From contig NC_065425.1 of assembly GCF_024362695.1 (NCBI RefSeq), forward strand, positions 7,321,001 through 7,385,000: DNA of 64,000 bases, in the 5' to 3' direction. The translations under genes were made by a program, and so were the position numbers. This document shows, piece after piece, positions 54,499-64,000 of the stretch. Positions within the stretch are counted from its first letter, which is position 1. Each line of letters opens with the position of its first letter. The stretch is from Pectinophora gossypiella (Eukaryota > Arthropoda > Insecta > Lepidoptera > Gelechiidae). The notes beneath the pieces are model-generated. The model ran no database searches. It saw only the letters and a program-made list of their open reading frames with translations, and was not told the DNA's origin.

Positions 54499-55320
54499 TT
54501 ATTTGCTAGGGGGTGTAATATGGTCTGGGATCTTCTGGCATTCAACTTTGGTCACTTTCAATGCACATCCCTCCGGAAGATTTCGTTCTATGTACTCCAA
54601 ATATGTATCGGCTGTGGAACCGGTTAGTCTTTGTAAATGTATGAATCTAAAGTATGTACGGATTTCGTACTGGACTTTATGTTTTTTGTAGATGTGTACA
54701 CAACGGAGCAGGGTGTGTCGTTCTTTCTCAGCTTTTCTGAGTGCCCAACTGTAACGAAACAATAAATTCTTGTCAATTATGCTTATTAAGGTTTATCATA
54801 AAATCTAGAAAATTACCATAAAACAAATTTAACATAAAAATGCTGGGAATACAGTACCTACCAAAGGACATTGTACCTACTTTTGTTATATTTTTTATAC
54901 AAACCTTTTCGTAACTTCGATCCCCAAATTCGCTGCGGCTGCGACACAAAACCACGAGTAACTCAACAAAACAGCTGGATCTATGCCCCTCATCTCCAAT
55001 TCTACCCTTTTATACAGCTTGTCCAACTCAACAGCTGCTGGTGGAGCTACATTTTCCACTGGTTTTATTGGAGTAACTGTGGCGGTCGCAAGGGGTCTTA
55101 TAAAATTCTGATTGGTAAGTAAGGTGCTTCGGACGACTGGGGCCGAGCGCCAGATACTCTGAAAGGTTAGAATAAAAAGTTATTTTATATAATAATATGC
55201 TAAAACAATGGAAGTACTGAGCATTTGTATATACAAGCTGCACAATAAATAATGGGCAGCAAAATACAGCTTCAAATAAAAATAACAAACCTAACATAAC
55301 CTCACCTTAACTATGTTCAT
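54499..55320 (-). CDS. mRpS10: Mitochondrial ribosomal protein S10 (uS10m)
   Basis: Component of the mitochondrial small ribosomal subunit. Three coding exons in gene order: 55320-55306 (MNIVK only), 55158-54905, 54748-54499, giving 172 aa with matching phases. The N-terminal 40 residues are rich in Ser, Thr, Arg and hydrophobics with no acidic residue, as expected for a mitochondrial targeting peptide. The S10 core follows: KLYKRVELEMRGIDPAVLL, then KKHKVQYEIRTYFR, HLQRLTGSTADTYLEYIERN and LPEG. The five-codon first exon is inferred from an ATG followed by a good donor (AAGGTGAGG) in the right phase. It is divergent from the zinc-finger gene at 55691. Confidence 0.93.
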
Positions 55321-55690
55321 CTTGCAGATTTATTGCAATTGGATCAATTTGTCGTTTGATTCTGATACTCTGGCAGAGAAATATACTGGCGTGTAAATAC
55401 AAATAGTTTAATTATAAACATAAATCCCCATTCCGCAGCCACTAAAACCAACCTACAAATCTGACAAGAATGACATTTGCGTTTTCGTTTTTAAAATCAG
55501 TATTAATTTTGTAAAAGATTTTTTTTATTTTAATTTTTGAACGATTGCGTAATTGTCAAATAAATATTTCGAATATCAATACCTACAGTTTATAGGTGTT
55601 ATTTTATTTGGTTTTAGAGGGATTTAGCATTTACATAGCATAATATAAACTGATGTATTATATACGAACAGAGCACTTCCGACTTCTAAA
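55321..55690. promoter_or_regulatory. Shared divergent promoter region of mRpS10 and the ZAD zinc-finger gene
   Basis: These 370 bases separate the two start codons of oppositely oriented genes, so both 5' UTRs and core promoters must lie here. The stretch is AT-rich with no repeat I recognise. No TATA box can be assigned confidently. Confidence 0.6.
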
Positions 55691-56908
55691 ATGGTATCAT
55701 CATGGGTGCTGTTAAACCTCTTGCACTGTAAACGATTCAATCGGAGGAGATCTTCGAAGTGCAATTCCAAGTGTGGTAAAGAAGATGAGGACCAGGGTGC
55801 ATCTAGAGATGATGTCTCAAGGTCGTTAAGTTTGAAGACTGAAGACGAACAATGTGAATATGATCAAACTCTCTGTAGAGTTTGCCTCAAAGAAGGTAGT
55901 ATACCAATCTTCGAAAGTGGAGATTTATCTACCGATTTAAACACTATCGCTGGAATAGAAGTAAGTTTTGATGATACACATCCTAAGAATTTATGCGAGT
56001 CCTGTAATGCTTTGCTGCAAGGGGCTATATTGTTTAGAAAGACTGCCCAACAGTCTGATGGTTTATTAAAACAGCCTAGACAGAATCCACCGAAACCAGA
56101 ACCAAATAATGGTAATGGTAACTTTACTGACACTGAAGAAGATGTAGAAAATTCCACAGAAGACCCTGCTTTTAATTTTGGGGAGGAAGAAGATGAAGAA
56201 GAGGAAGAACGAAAAATAAAATTAGAAAATGAACCGGACAGATTTCATTGCAAAAAATGTACTCTGGATTTTAATACTTATGAAGAATATAAAGAACACA
56301 GATTGTCTAAGGAGCATGAAAACTTGAGAAAGAACTGTCCAATTTGCAATAAGAGCTACCAAGCAACATACTTGAAACGTCACATTTTGATCCACAATAT
56401 GGACTATCAATACATTTGTGACATTTGTGGTAAGAAATTCACAATACATGGGCAGTTCAACAGACATAGGGTAACACATTTCATTGGCGATTTGCCATTC
56501 AAATGTTCTTTATGTCCTTACAGAGGACGCTTTAGGGAATCATTGAAGACCCATATGAGAGTACACACAGGTGACAAGCCACATCAATGCCCACACTGTC
56601 CGTCACGGTTCTTTACAAACAAAAGCAATCTTAATAAACATTTATTCACACATAAGGCACAACACGATTTCAAATGCGGTCAATGTCAACATGGGTTTTA
56701 TAATAAAAGGGATTTGGAAATTCATTACAAAGTGGTTCATATTGGAATAAAAGACCATGTTTGTAATCTTTGTGGGAAAGCTTTTGGGTACCGAAAGCAG
56801 ATGATGAAACATCAATTGAAAGTCCACAAGAGAGATAAGCTAAGGAGTGGACGAGTGCCGTTATATCTCCAGCTGGAAAAGAAAATGCTAGAAGGAAAAG
56901 AGACTTGA
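55691..56908 (+). CDS. ZAD-domain C2H2 zinc-finger protein
   Basis: Single-exon gene of 405 aa, probably a nuclear DNA-binding transcription factor. The N-terminal 55 residues are basic with no domain I recognise. A ZAD (zinc-finger associated) domain spans about 60-120 with Cys62/Cys65 (LCRVC) and Cys102/Cys105 (LCESC). ZADs mediate dimerisation and are greatly expanded in insects. An acidic linker (about 148-182, with a Glu/Asp run at 165-173) follows. Seven C2H2 fingers begin at about Cys187, Cys216, Cys243, Cys272, Cys300, Cys329 and Cys358. The first and last two linkers depart from the TGEKP type; VHTGDKPHQC precedes finger 5. I cannot assign an orthologue among the many insect paralogues. 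A poly(A) signal lies about 320 bp downstream. Confidence 0.93.
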   Translation: MVSSWVLLNLLHCKRFNRRRSSKCNSKCGKEDEDQGASRDDVSRSLSLKTEDEQCEYDQTLCRVCLKEGSIPIFESGDLSTDLNTIAGIEVSFDDTHPKNLCESCNALLQGAILFRKTAQQSDGLLKQPRQNPPKPEPNNGNGNFTDTEEDVENSTEDPAFNFGEEEDEEEEERKIKLENEPDRFHCKKCTLDFNTYEEYKEHRLSKEHENLRKNCPICNKSYQATYLKRHILIHNMDYQYICDICGKKFTIHGQFNRHRVTHFIGDLPFKCSLCPYRGRFRESLKTHMRVHTGDKPHQCPHCPSRFFTNKSNLNKHLFTHKAQHDFKCGQCQHGFYNKRDLEIHYKVVHIGIKDHVCNLCGKAFGYRKQMMKHQLKVHKRDKLRSGRVPLYLQLEKKMLEGKET

Positions 56909-57225
56909 AAATTGTTTATGATTATTCTCTGTAGAATAATCTTTAACATGTGATTGCCTTGAGCTTAAGTGATATACACTACAGAACACGCTTCCAGTTA
57001 CTAGATAACTAAAAAGGAGCAACTAAAAATAAAATCATAATAACTGCTTATGGTCTGCTGATCAGCTACCAGTCATGATCATAATTATATTATTATGTTT
57101 AGGCACAAAAATTAAAAAAATACTTGATTCAAGCATTCAGGTCAGTTAAATCTGATGTATGATCAGGCGACATTTTTTTAAATTTTGAGATTGTTTCTAC
57201 ATTGTAAATTATATGCTGCAAAAAC

Positions 57226-57231
57226 AATAAA
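57226..57231 (+). terminator. Poly(A) signal of the ZAD zinc-finger gene
   Basis: AATAAA in CAATAAAGTACTG, the first strong signal downstream of the stop at 56908. Confidence 0.6.
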
Positions 57232-57453
57232 GTACTGTCTTTAAAAATTATTATCCATTTTTATTATGTTTTATTGGTCTACCTCCAAACCTCTTTGCGT
57301 TCCAAAGATTATAAAAAATAAAAAGTTTCAATTTTGAATTTCGAAACAACACTGTCACTGGCAATGTCCAGATATAAGAATTGTGTCAAAAATATTTAAA
57401 GTTCGTTACTATGATTTTTAGAGCGATTCGAAAGTAAACAGCCATAAGGAAAT

Positions 57454-57747
57454 ATGGCGAACGAGGCAGAGGAAACTGTGCGTAAACTAGCAACCCATAA
57501 GGGTGTTTCTGGCGTGATAATCATCAATGGAGAAGGTATACCCATCAAGAGTACCTTGGAAAACCATGTCTCAGTTCAATATGCCGGACTCATGTCTTCG
57601 CTAGTCGACAAAGCTAAAGCGGTGGTCCGCGATTTGGATCCTACGAATGACTTGACGTTTCTAAGGATTAGAAGCAAGAAGAGCGAGGTTATGGTAGCTC
57701 CTGATAAAGAATTCATTCTCATAGTGGTCCAAAACCCTGTCGAATGA
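57454..57747 (+). CDS. robl: Dynein light chain roadblock-type (DYNLRB)
   Basis: Intronless 97-aa protein. It binds dynein intermediate chain in cytoplasmic and axonemal dynein and belongs to the roadblock/LC7 fold. It shows the whole domain: KGVSGVIIINGEGIPIKST, VQYAGLMSSLVDKAKAVVRDL, NDLTFLRIRSKKSEVMVAP and FILIVVQNP. Length and sequence are typical of the family. The ATG at 57454 has a purine at -3 (aatATGg). It is convergent with maleless, whose stop codon is 230 bp away. Confidence 0.96.
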   Translation: MANEAEETVRKLATHKGVSGVIIINGEGIPIKSTLENHVSVQYAGLMSSLVDKAKAVVRDLDPTNDLTFLRIRSKKSEVMVAPDKEFILIVVQNPVE

Positions 57748-57901
57748 CGAAGGCTTCTGGCGTTTTGGGCCAAAGTTTATCTTATTAGAAAAAATTTAGA
57801 CTTTTTTGTGAAGTGAGAATAGTGATTTATTTTCATCTGTTGAAGGTCGTATTCGTTTTCTGTTTTAGTTAATGTTGTAAATTTACGATTATGGTTGTGG
57901 A

Positions 57902-57907
57902 ATTAAA
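57902..57907 (+). terminator. Probable poly(A) signal of roadblock (ATTAAA)
   Basis: ATTAAA variant 155 bp after the roadblock stop, with T-rich sequence following. Confidence 0.5.
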
Positions 57908-57928
57908 CACGTAATATTATTTTAAAGG

Positions 57929-57934
57929 TTTATT
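57929..57934 (-). terminator. Poly(A) signal of maleless
   Basis: Reverse-strand AATAAA 46 bp past the maleless stop at 57980. It lies 22 bp from the roadblock signal on the other strand, so the two 3' UTRs probably overlap. Confidence 0.6.
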
Positions 57935-57979
57935 TTACTAAATCACACGGGTTACGTCTTGCGTATATTTAGGAATGTT

Positions 57980-60900
57980 TTAATACAGGCCGTTGTAGGG
58001 CCTCCAGCCTCCGCGGCCACCTCTACCGCCTCTGAAGCCTCCTCGGTTTCCGCCTCTTCCGAAACCGCCTCCGTTGTTGTATCCCCCAGAATCACCGTAG
58101 CCGCCGCGCCCGCCGCCAGAGCCGCCGCGCCCGCCGCCAGAGCCGCCGCGGTTGCCTCGGAAGCCGCCGTAGCCACCAGAGTTGCCGCCAAAGCCGCCCG
58201 AGCTGCCATAGCCGCCTCCGAAGCCGCCGCCGCCCCTCGGGCCGCTGGTGCCCCAGCCGCGGCCCGTGCCTCGTTTAGGCCCGTCCGGCCTGAACGAAGG
58301 CGTGCTTGTTTCCCGCTGTATGTTGTAGTCTCCCGCGTCGATCACGCACAGCGCTTTGACGCAGTTTATTACCTGTGAAAACAAATTAAGTTACATACAT
58401 AACATACTTTATATCTAACACTAACGAAAAGCTTTTTTTTCTATTTGACGTACATATTTCTGAATTTTATCAAGATAAGCGTCCGACATCAGTCCGTTAT
58501 TCTATGACGTCACAGTGTGCTTTTCACACAAATTCCATAGCAATTTCGTGTTTTGACGTTTAGTAAAAAGTAACTGATTTAACTAGTGGGCTTTTCGGCG
58601 GGAAACGGGAACGGGACAGTTGCTTTCTTCATTGAGTAATCTAAATAATTAATACGAAGTGGTGTTTTGTGGTTAATGATCGCATTAAGTTAGTCGGAAG
58701 ACATTCGCGAGTGTTATTATATTGGAGTATTCAATGAACAAAGTGTATCTGCCTATTTTCGCTTCATAACTCAAAAGTTTATGCGGACTTTTGAGTTAAT
58801 TCGTTTGGGGTTCGGAGTAGGAGTCTACTCCGAGGGTGGGGGCTTAGGTTTCATCATCATCACCTTTCATCATTTCATTAATCATCAAGAAAAAAAATAC
58901 GTCAGACATGGCTGTATGGGCATAGTTCCCTTTGCCTTACCCTTCGGGAAAACCAAAACAAAAAAAAAATGATTTAACTAGTTGGAAACTAGCCTCGGCT
59001 ATATGTATTATGAAGATAAAGATCACCTTCTGTTCAGCTGGAGAGAAGTGCAAAGCAGCGGCGGGCTCCTCGGCAGCTCGTTTGACAATTTCTTCGATGG
59101 CGGGTCGTAGTGCCGTGATCATTGCGGCGACCCGCGGAGACATGTCGAAGTTCAACCAGTTGTCTAGCCGAATTACGTTGTCTACCTGTAAATTAATGGT
59201 AGAGCATTAATGAGGGGCTTTACAGGCTACGCATTCTCCAAAAACAATAAATTATGGAGATGTTTCCGTACTTTGGAAGGCATGTTGAGTCCTTGGTCCC
59301 GGTTACTACTTTAGGATCGTGCTCGTCTTAGACCGGGATGGCGCCGCACCGTTCACAAGAGCGTGAAATTATTTGAAGAGAAGCGTTTACCAGATCTCTA
59401 CGCAACGCGACTCGACCAAAACCCTCCTATAACTACACACTCAATTCGTCAGGCCAGCTTTACTGTGTGCCGTGCGACCGGATCTTCAACTTGAAGGTCG
59501 GTTTCGCCAGCCACATCAACTTTAGGACTCGCCGTCGCCGGATACGGTTTGGACGACATGATGACTATGTAGGTAGTTGTTACATGAACCACGACGGGGG
59601 CTTTTGGCGGCTCAATAATAACTCTGACATCAGGGTTGATGCGGTTGGTTATCCACCTCAGAACCCACAAGATAGAAGAAGATATGGAAATAAGCGTGAT
59701 CACATGTAATAAGTTGTATGTATAAGAAGTTATCTATATGCGTCGCGCTGTGCACACTTCGTTAGCGCGTTTCAGGTGTGCATTATTGAATGATGGCGCC
59801 ATCTGTTGCATGTGAGCGGAACTAGCTGGTCAACTAGTTGACTTACCCATTCAACCTTGTTGCTGCCAAAGAGCAGCAGATGCAGCGGCGTCACCATGGT
59901 GGTCTGCTTGCAGCTGATGGCGCGCGTGCGCACCTTCTCCCCGAACACGAACAGCGGCGACGGAAACTTGAGCTCCAAGTTGCTGCAGTTCACTGACGTC
60001 TTGTGGATCAATGCTGGTTTGCCTTCTGTTGTCAACACCTGAAATATAACAAATTATTAAAAGAACTTGTCAAGTAGGTAGACCGCAGAAGTCATTAACT
60101 CTTTTAGATAGTGGCTCATTATCAGTTACCTATAATATTTAGAATTTAAGTAATACTCTTTGAACTTATCCGAAGTAAAATAACTTAAAGGTGTACATGT
60201 CGGGACAGGATATATATTCTCTTTGTGGAAGGCAAAGATAATTTAGAACTTTATTATGATATGGACTAAGAATGAATTCAAAAATTCGTACTCAGATTTT
60301 GTCTACATTCCTATCCTATGATTGGCTAAAATGTAGGAGTTGCCAGTTTTAGCCAATCACAGGATATGATTTCTTTATATCTATATAGAAACAGAGTTAC
60401 ACGATTGGGCCGCGGAATGATGTAGGATGATGATGGAGGACGTCAACCAGTGAGGTGGCACGGCTTACCTTCCTCTTTCCCTGATGCAAGCACACGTTAG
60501 GGTACAGCCCCATGCATAGCAGTGCTATCACTAAGTCCAACACCGGGTCCTGTACATTAGGGTTCCACCGCTGCGGGATTGTACACTCTTCTGGGAAGCC
60601 TATAGCTGTCGTTAAGATATCTGAAAAAATAAAATAAAACATAAAGTGAAAATTCAATAATATAATAGAACTGATATTGTCGAAATCACTTTGTGAGACT
60701 GTCCTTTTTTTGGTAAGGACTTTTCACGCTTGAATCACCTGATTGTCCGAAAAAGTAAGATGATTCCGTGCTTCGGAGGGCACGTTAAGCCGTTGGTCCC
60801 GGCTATTAGCCGTAAAAACACCTCCACCAACCCGCATTGGAGCAGTGTGGTGGAGTATGCTCTATGCCCCCTCCGGTTGATTGAGGGGAGGCCTGTGCCC

Positions 60901-61440
60901 AGCAGTGGGAGGTATATAGGCTGTTTAGGTATGTAATTATGTATGTATGTAAGTATGGGCGATAGACTGATCCCTTATCACCATAAGGTTTATCATATCC
61001 AGCTTACGACATCGTATCAACAGTGGCTGCAAGTTGTCTTTGATTACTTGTGTCTGCCCACCCCATTAGGGATTACGGGCGTGTGTTTATGTACGTGTAT
61101 GTATGAAAATTAAACTGAAAAAATCTGACTCGGACGAGACTTGAACCGGGACAAGCACCAACGGGGCCAAGACAAGACAAGTATTGTTTATTGCACGAAA
61201 ATAAATCTTATAATCTTACTTATAAGCTGGTATTTAGCTTCGTAGGTGACCCGCAGCGTAGTCTGCTGCACGCCCTTCCAGTCGCACCACTGCATTTCTG
61301 AGTCTTCGCCCTTTGCACGTTCCCTCTCCCACATCTAAAACAATTAAATCAAACACAGGTTAAATATCTTAAGTTATCTATTAATTATTTGAAAATCCAC
61401 AACGCGCCGGCAGCGCCAAATGAACGTGACGGCAGCGCCA

Positions 61441-61476
<36 letters not shown>

Positions 61477-63207
61477 ATCTGTGTCTGTGCGTGCGTGTGT
61501 ATTAAATATACTTCATTGCACAATAACAGAAACACACAAACAACATATCAATACACATTGTTTTAAGTTCACGCGGTTATTATCATAATTAAAACACATA
61601 CTAACGGGTTCTTACCACGTTTAAAGCAGGTATATGAGACTCACAGGGCTGGGAGATTATGTGTTTTAATTAACATATCAATATACAATTCTCAGTGCTT
61701 CGGAAGGCACGTCAAGCCGTTGGTCCCGGCTGCATTAGCAGTCGTCAATAACCATCAATCCGCACTGGGCCCGCGTGATGGTTTAAGGCCCGATCTCCCT
61801 ATCCATCCATAGGGAAGGCCCGTGCCCTAGCAGTGGGGACGTTAATGGGCTGATTATGATGATACAATACAATTAAATAAAAAACAATAGTAGGATAAAA
61901 ACTGCCTATTTCTCTCATCAGGTGTCGCTACTGTTGAGTGTTCTTAAATTTTGACAGTTCCCCATACTATTTGAGTCAACAAACATATTGTTTTGGTGAT
62001 AATTTTGGTGTTATATTTATTCCCTAAAGATCGGAAAGAAGAAAACCTATTTTAACAAATGTCAAATAGCAATATTGCTTTATTAGTCGAATTGCTTTGA
62101 CGTAGCCTTTTTAACCCCCCTTGGAGAGGGCAGGTTATCTCTACTTAACCAACCTCTAGAGCCTATTCAAAAATGTCCCTCACCTGGAAAGCGTTGAGCA
62201 TGGCGACATGGTCCGAAGCCCGCTCCCCGGCCAGCGCCCGCTGGTGCCCGGACAGCTTGCGGCGGCCCTCCACCACGAAGATCTCGGGGAACGTGGTCGA
62301 GTTGGCCGCCATGGTCGTCAGCGCGTCGCCCACGCCCAGCACGAAGCCCAGCACCATCATCTTGCCGAGGCGAGGTTCTGCAGGGATGAAAAAGTATGGT
62401 TTTTGTGAAAATATATAATGACTATAAAATTTATACCATATCTGTCTAAATCAAACTTTGGTTTATAATCACTGATGACCAGAATGTTAACCTTGAAGTG
62501 CTCCATGACACATTTTTATGAAAAATTACCCAAAATACATAAGTCCAAATCCTAAACTGTTAAGTAATAATAAGTCTTTTTTATAATTATATCAACTCAG
62601 AATCATGGTCTGAATCATCCCTCAAAGTTTTCGTTACGATGTCACTAACACCCTGCATATATGATGTATAGAAATACTGGTACAAAGTAGAAATTAGTTT
62701 TGTTGACAAACCGCGAAAGCAGTACCGTTCATTGAGTGGCGAGTTATGTGGAACGAAGAAAAGCGAAATATTCTTTGACTAGGTATCGCCAACTACTTGT
62801 CAGTGTTTTAAGTTTACGCGGCTATTATCATAATTAAAACACATAATAAAGGGTTCTTACCGCGTTAAAAAAAAAATGGATCTACCTACTCCACTCCAAT
62901 CTCATCAGTAATCCCGTGATCATGGCACTTGCAACAGTGTCGAAATGTCGGGAGTCTCATATCCCTATTTCAAACGCGGTAAGAACCCGTTATTATGTGT
63001 TTTAATTACTTGTCAGTGGTCCATGTGGACAACGTACCTATGGGCAGCTTGGCGAGGATGGTTCCCAGCGGCGTGAGGTTGTCGCCGGCGTCGAGGCAGC
63101 CCAGCTCGCGAAGCATCGCCTCCGCCTCGATCACCGCGTCCAGCGGCGGCGGCTCCGGCGCCTTCGACAGGAAGTGGCCGATGCTGCCCAGCCGGAGGAG
63201 CTTGATA
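57980..63207 (-). CDS. mle: DHX9/maleless ATP-dependent RNA helicase, C-terminal part (5' end outside window)
   Basis: Nuclear DExH helicase A that unwinds RNA and RNA/DNA hybrids; in Drosophila it is the maleless dosage-compensation helicase. Only the last seven exons are here: 63207-63038, 62377-62184, 61334-61220, 60620-60469, 60038-59847, 59185-59027, 58372-57980, about 457 residues with consistent phases. The first two encode the helicase-associated region (KLLRLGSIGHFLSKAPEPPP, GKMMVLGF, EGRRKLSGHQRALAGE). The next four encode the OB-fold region (MQWCDWKG, IPQRWNPNVQDPVLDL, LLLFGSNKVEW, VDNVIRLDNWL). The last exon encodes a Gly/Arg-rich tail with repeated GGRGG units ending WRPYNGLY, the RGG box of DHX9. 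The DExH motor and double-stranded RNA domains would lie beyond 64,000. The exon split Asn joining 61220 and 60620 was read from frame only. Confidence 0.95.
58588..58969 (+). mobile_element. A-tailed retroposon (family F), complete with target duplication
   Basis: 382 bp from GGGCTTTTCGGCGGGAAACG to an A tail, flanked by the perfect 13-bp duplication TGATTTAACTAGT (58575-58587, 58970-58982). It is inserted in another repeat inside the last maleless intron. Confidence 0.85.
59262..59690 (+). mobile_element. SINE family B copy split by a LINE fragment
   Basis: 59262-59311 carries the SINE core and 59566-59690 its tail (CATCAGGGTTGATGCGGTTG). 59312-59565 is a non-SINE insertion with LINE-like coding sequence. 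It lies in a maleless intron. Confidence 0.6.
59312..59565 (+). pseudogene. Non-LTR retrotransposon ORF2 C-terminal remnant
   Basis: In one frame the stretch near 59455-59520 reads GQLYCVPCDRIFNLKVGFASH, less one end residue, like the Cys/His knuckle after reverse transcriptase in moth LINEs. Stops and frame changes upstream show it is dead. Confidence 0.5.
60675..60953 (+). mobile_element. SINE family A, 5'-truncated
   Basis: Starts at ATTGTCGAAATCACTTTGTG and runs to the GTATGTATGTAAG tail. It lies in a maleless intron, antisense. Confidence 0.8.
60953..61105 (-). repeat. Interspersed repeat R-G, reverse copy
   Basis: Contains GGGATTACGGGCGTGTGTTT on the plus strand. It directly follows a SINE A tail. 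Confidence 0.7.
61444..61500 (+). repeat. (TG)n microsatellite
   Basis: About fifteen TG units then mixed GTGTCTGTGCGTGCG sequence, in a maleless intron. Confidence 0.9.
61556..61675. repeat. Hairpin repeat (family 1), short copy
   Basis: Contains TAAGTTCACGCGGTTATTAT and ACGGGTTCTTACCACG, with the right arm shortened. Confidence 0.65.
61694..61862 (+). mobile_element. SINE family C, 5'-truncated
   Basis: Core (GTGCTTCGGAAGGCACGTCA) to tail. The composite head is missing. Confidence 0.8.
62585..62655 (+). repeat. Family 2 MITE, right arm only
   Basis: ATCAACTCAGAATCATGGTC through GATGTCACTAACACCCTG, with no left arm. Confidence 0.75.
62803..63010. repeat. Hairpin repeat (family 1), long copy
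   Basis: Begins GTTTTAAGTTTACGCGGC and ends CCCGTTATTATGTGTTTT, just 28 bp downstream (gene sense) of the maleless exon donor at 63038. Confidence 0.75.
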
Positions 63208-64000
63208 CTGGGGGCGGAAATGAGTTAATGCTAGTTTTGTAACTAGACCCAGGGAAAACTGGATAACGCTAGGGAGTCGATCGAAATAAAAAAATAAATT
63301 GTTTCATTTCTGTAACAAGCTACTTGACAACCTAGTCAAAAGAAACGCTTTTTATGAAACGTCAAAACCGTTTTTGAAGTTTGTATGGAAATACTGTCCT
63401 GTAACATTGTCAAACGTCGTACTCATTGTTACTTAATTCGTAAATAAAATTCGAAACTAAGTAGATTATGTAAAATGAGATTGATTTTTGTGACAGATTG
63501 ACGTGTGTGCGTGTGAGTCCGTGTGTATGTGTGCGTGCGTGCGTGTGTGCGAGTGAGTGCATAGTGAGTGCGTGTGTGTGATCAATAGTTCCGCACGTCT
63601 TGACATTTACTACAATTAAACTAAAACAATGCTGAATGTCCTATATGACAAATTCCATTAGAAAATAATAGGGTGGAATTTTTAAGCTTTCATTTTTGCT
63701 ATACTCGATTCAAAAAAGATGCAAATATCATAATTATCATGATCCTTTGCAAAACAGTATAAGAGTTTAAACACATCTGCGGGCTTAGCACCGTAAACGC
63801 GCGACTCTTTCTCGCCTCCACATACGTCACCCGTCACTCTCTCACAGTACTGCACAGAAAGAGACAGATGATCTCTGTCGCTGCGAGAAAGATTCGCATG
63901 CTTACGGTGCTAAAGCTCGCTGGCAGCACCTTATAGCGCTTATATCCTTTTCTGTTACTCAGAAACGTCATTTGCTAGAGCGAGAGTAACCGCACGCTAT
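63208..64000. other. maleless intron, gene-free
   Basis: Contains a SINE D-like fragment (63245-63275), a GTGT/GTGC simple-sequence tract (63500-63582) and, at 63781-64000, a repeat with CTTAGCACCGTAAACGCG and its near-complement CGCATGCTTACGGTGCTAA. No helicase exon is visible, so the next exon lies outside. Confidence 0.55.

Noticed and set aside
57952..58378. Ala-rich plus-strand and minus-strand frames over the maleless last exon
   Set aside because: Shadows of the RGG-repeat coding frame. The frame starting VINCVKALCVIDAGDYNIQ is the DHX9 end.
1..64000. A multi-gene novel system (biosynthetic, defence or viral cluster)
   Set aside because: All well-supported genes belong to known families with unrelated functions, and no unknown conserved-looking gene of useful length remains between them.

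Overview
The window is nuclear DNA of an insect, almost certainly a moth or butterfly (Lepidoptera). The reasons are intron-rich genes with standard GT/AG junctions, recognisably insect proteins, no bacterial or viral gene organisation, and dense short interspersed repeats whose tRNA-type heads and 'GGCACGTTAAGCCGTTGGT' core I associate with lepidopteran genomes. The species cannot be fixed from the sequence alone.

Layout. Positions 1-11,411 hold no coding exon I can support, only repeats, and are probably upstream flank or 5' UTR intron of the first gene. Positions 11,420-37,142 (+) carry a complete, very intron-rich atypical soluble guanylyl cyclase of the Gyc88E / Manduca GC-beta3 type: 16 constitutive coding exons plus one 72-nt possible cassette exon, 912 or 936 residues. 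Three tRNA genes (Ile-AAT, Ala-CGC, Ala-AGC) sit in its first two introns. Positions 37,143-41,777 are 3' UTR and intergenic DNA. Positions 41,778-49,681 (-) encode a cytosolic sulfotransferase in six exons (331 aa), with a 13-bp minisatellite in one intron. Positions 49,682-53,036 are repeat-rich spacer.

The right end is gene-dense: a TMEM216-like ciliary transition-zone protein (+), mitochondrial ribosomal protein S10 (-), a ZAD/C2H2 zinc-finger protein (+), roadblock dynein light chain (+), and the last seven exons of the DHX9/maleless RNA helicase (-), whose 5' part lies beyond position 64,000. mRpS10 and the zinc-finger gene are divergent across about 370 bp. TMEM216/mRpS10 and roadblock/maleless are convergent with nearly touching 3' ends. 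The genes are housekeeping or signalling genes with no obvious common pathway.

The rest is mobile-element debris: at least five SINE-like families (one with a composite tRNA + 5S rRNA-like head), several hairpin MITE families, LINE 3' ends and microsatellites. I found no operon, CRISPR array, virus or gene cluster that would form a new multi-gene system. The most interesting points are the possible cassette exon, C-terminal CaaX-like box and His/Cys cluster of the cyclase, the tRNA/5S composite SINE, a double-palindrome MITE with a conserved spacer, and the minisatellite split by a retroposon. All exon boundaries were read by eye from splice signals, frame continuity and family resemblance.
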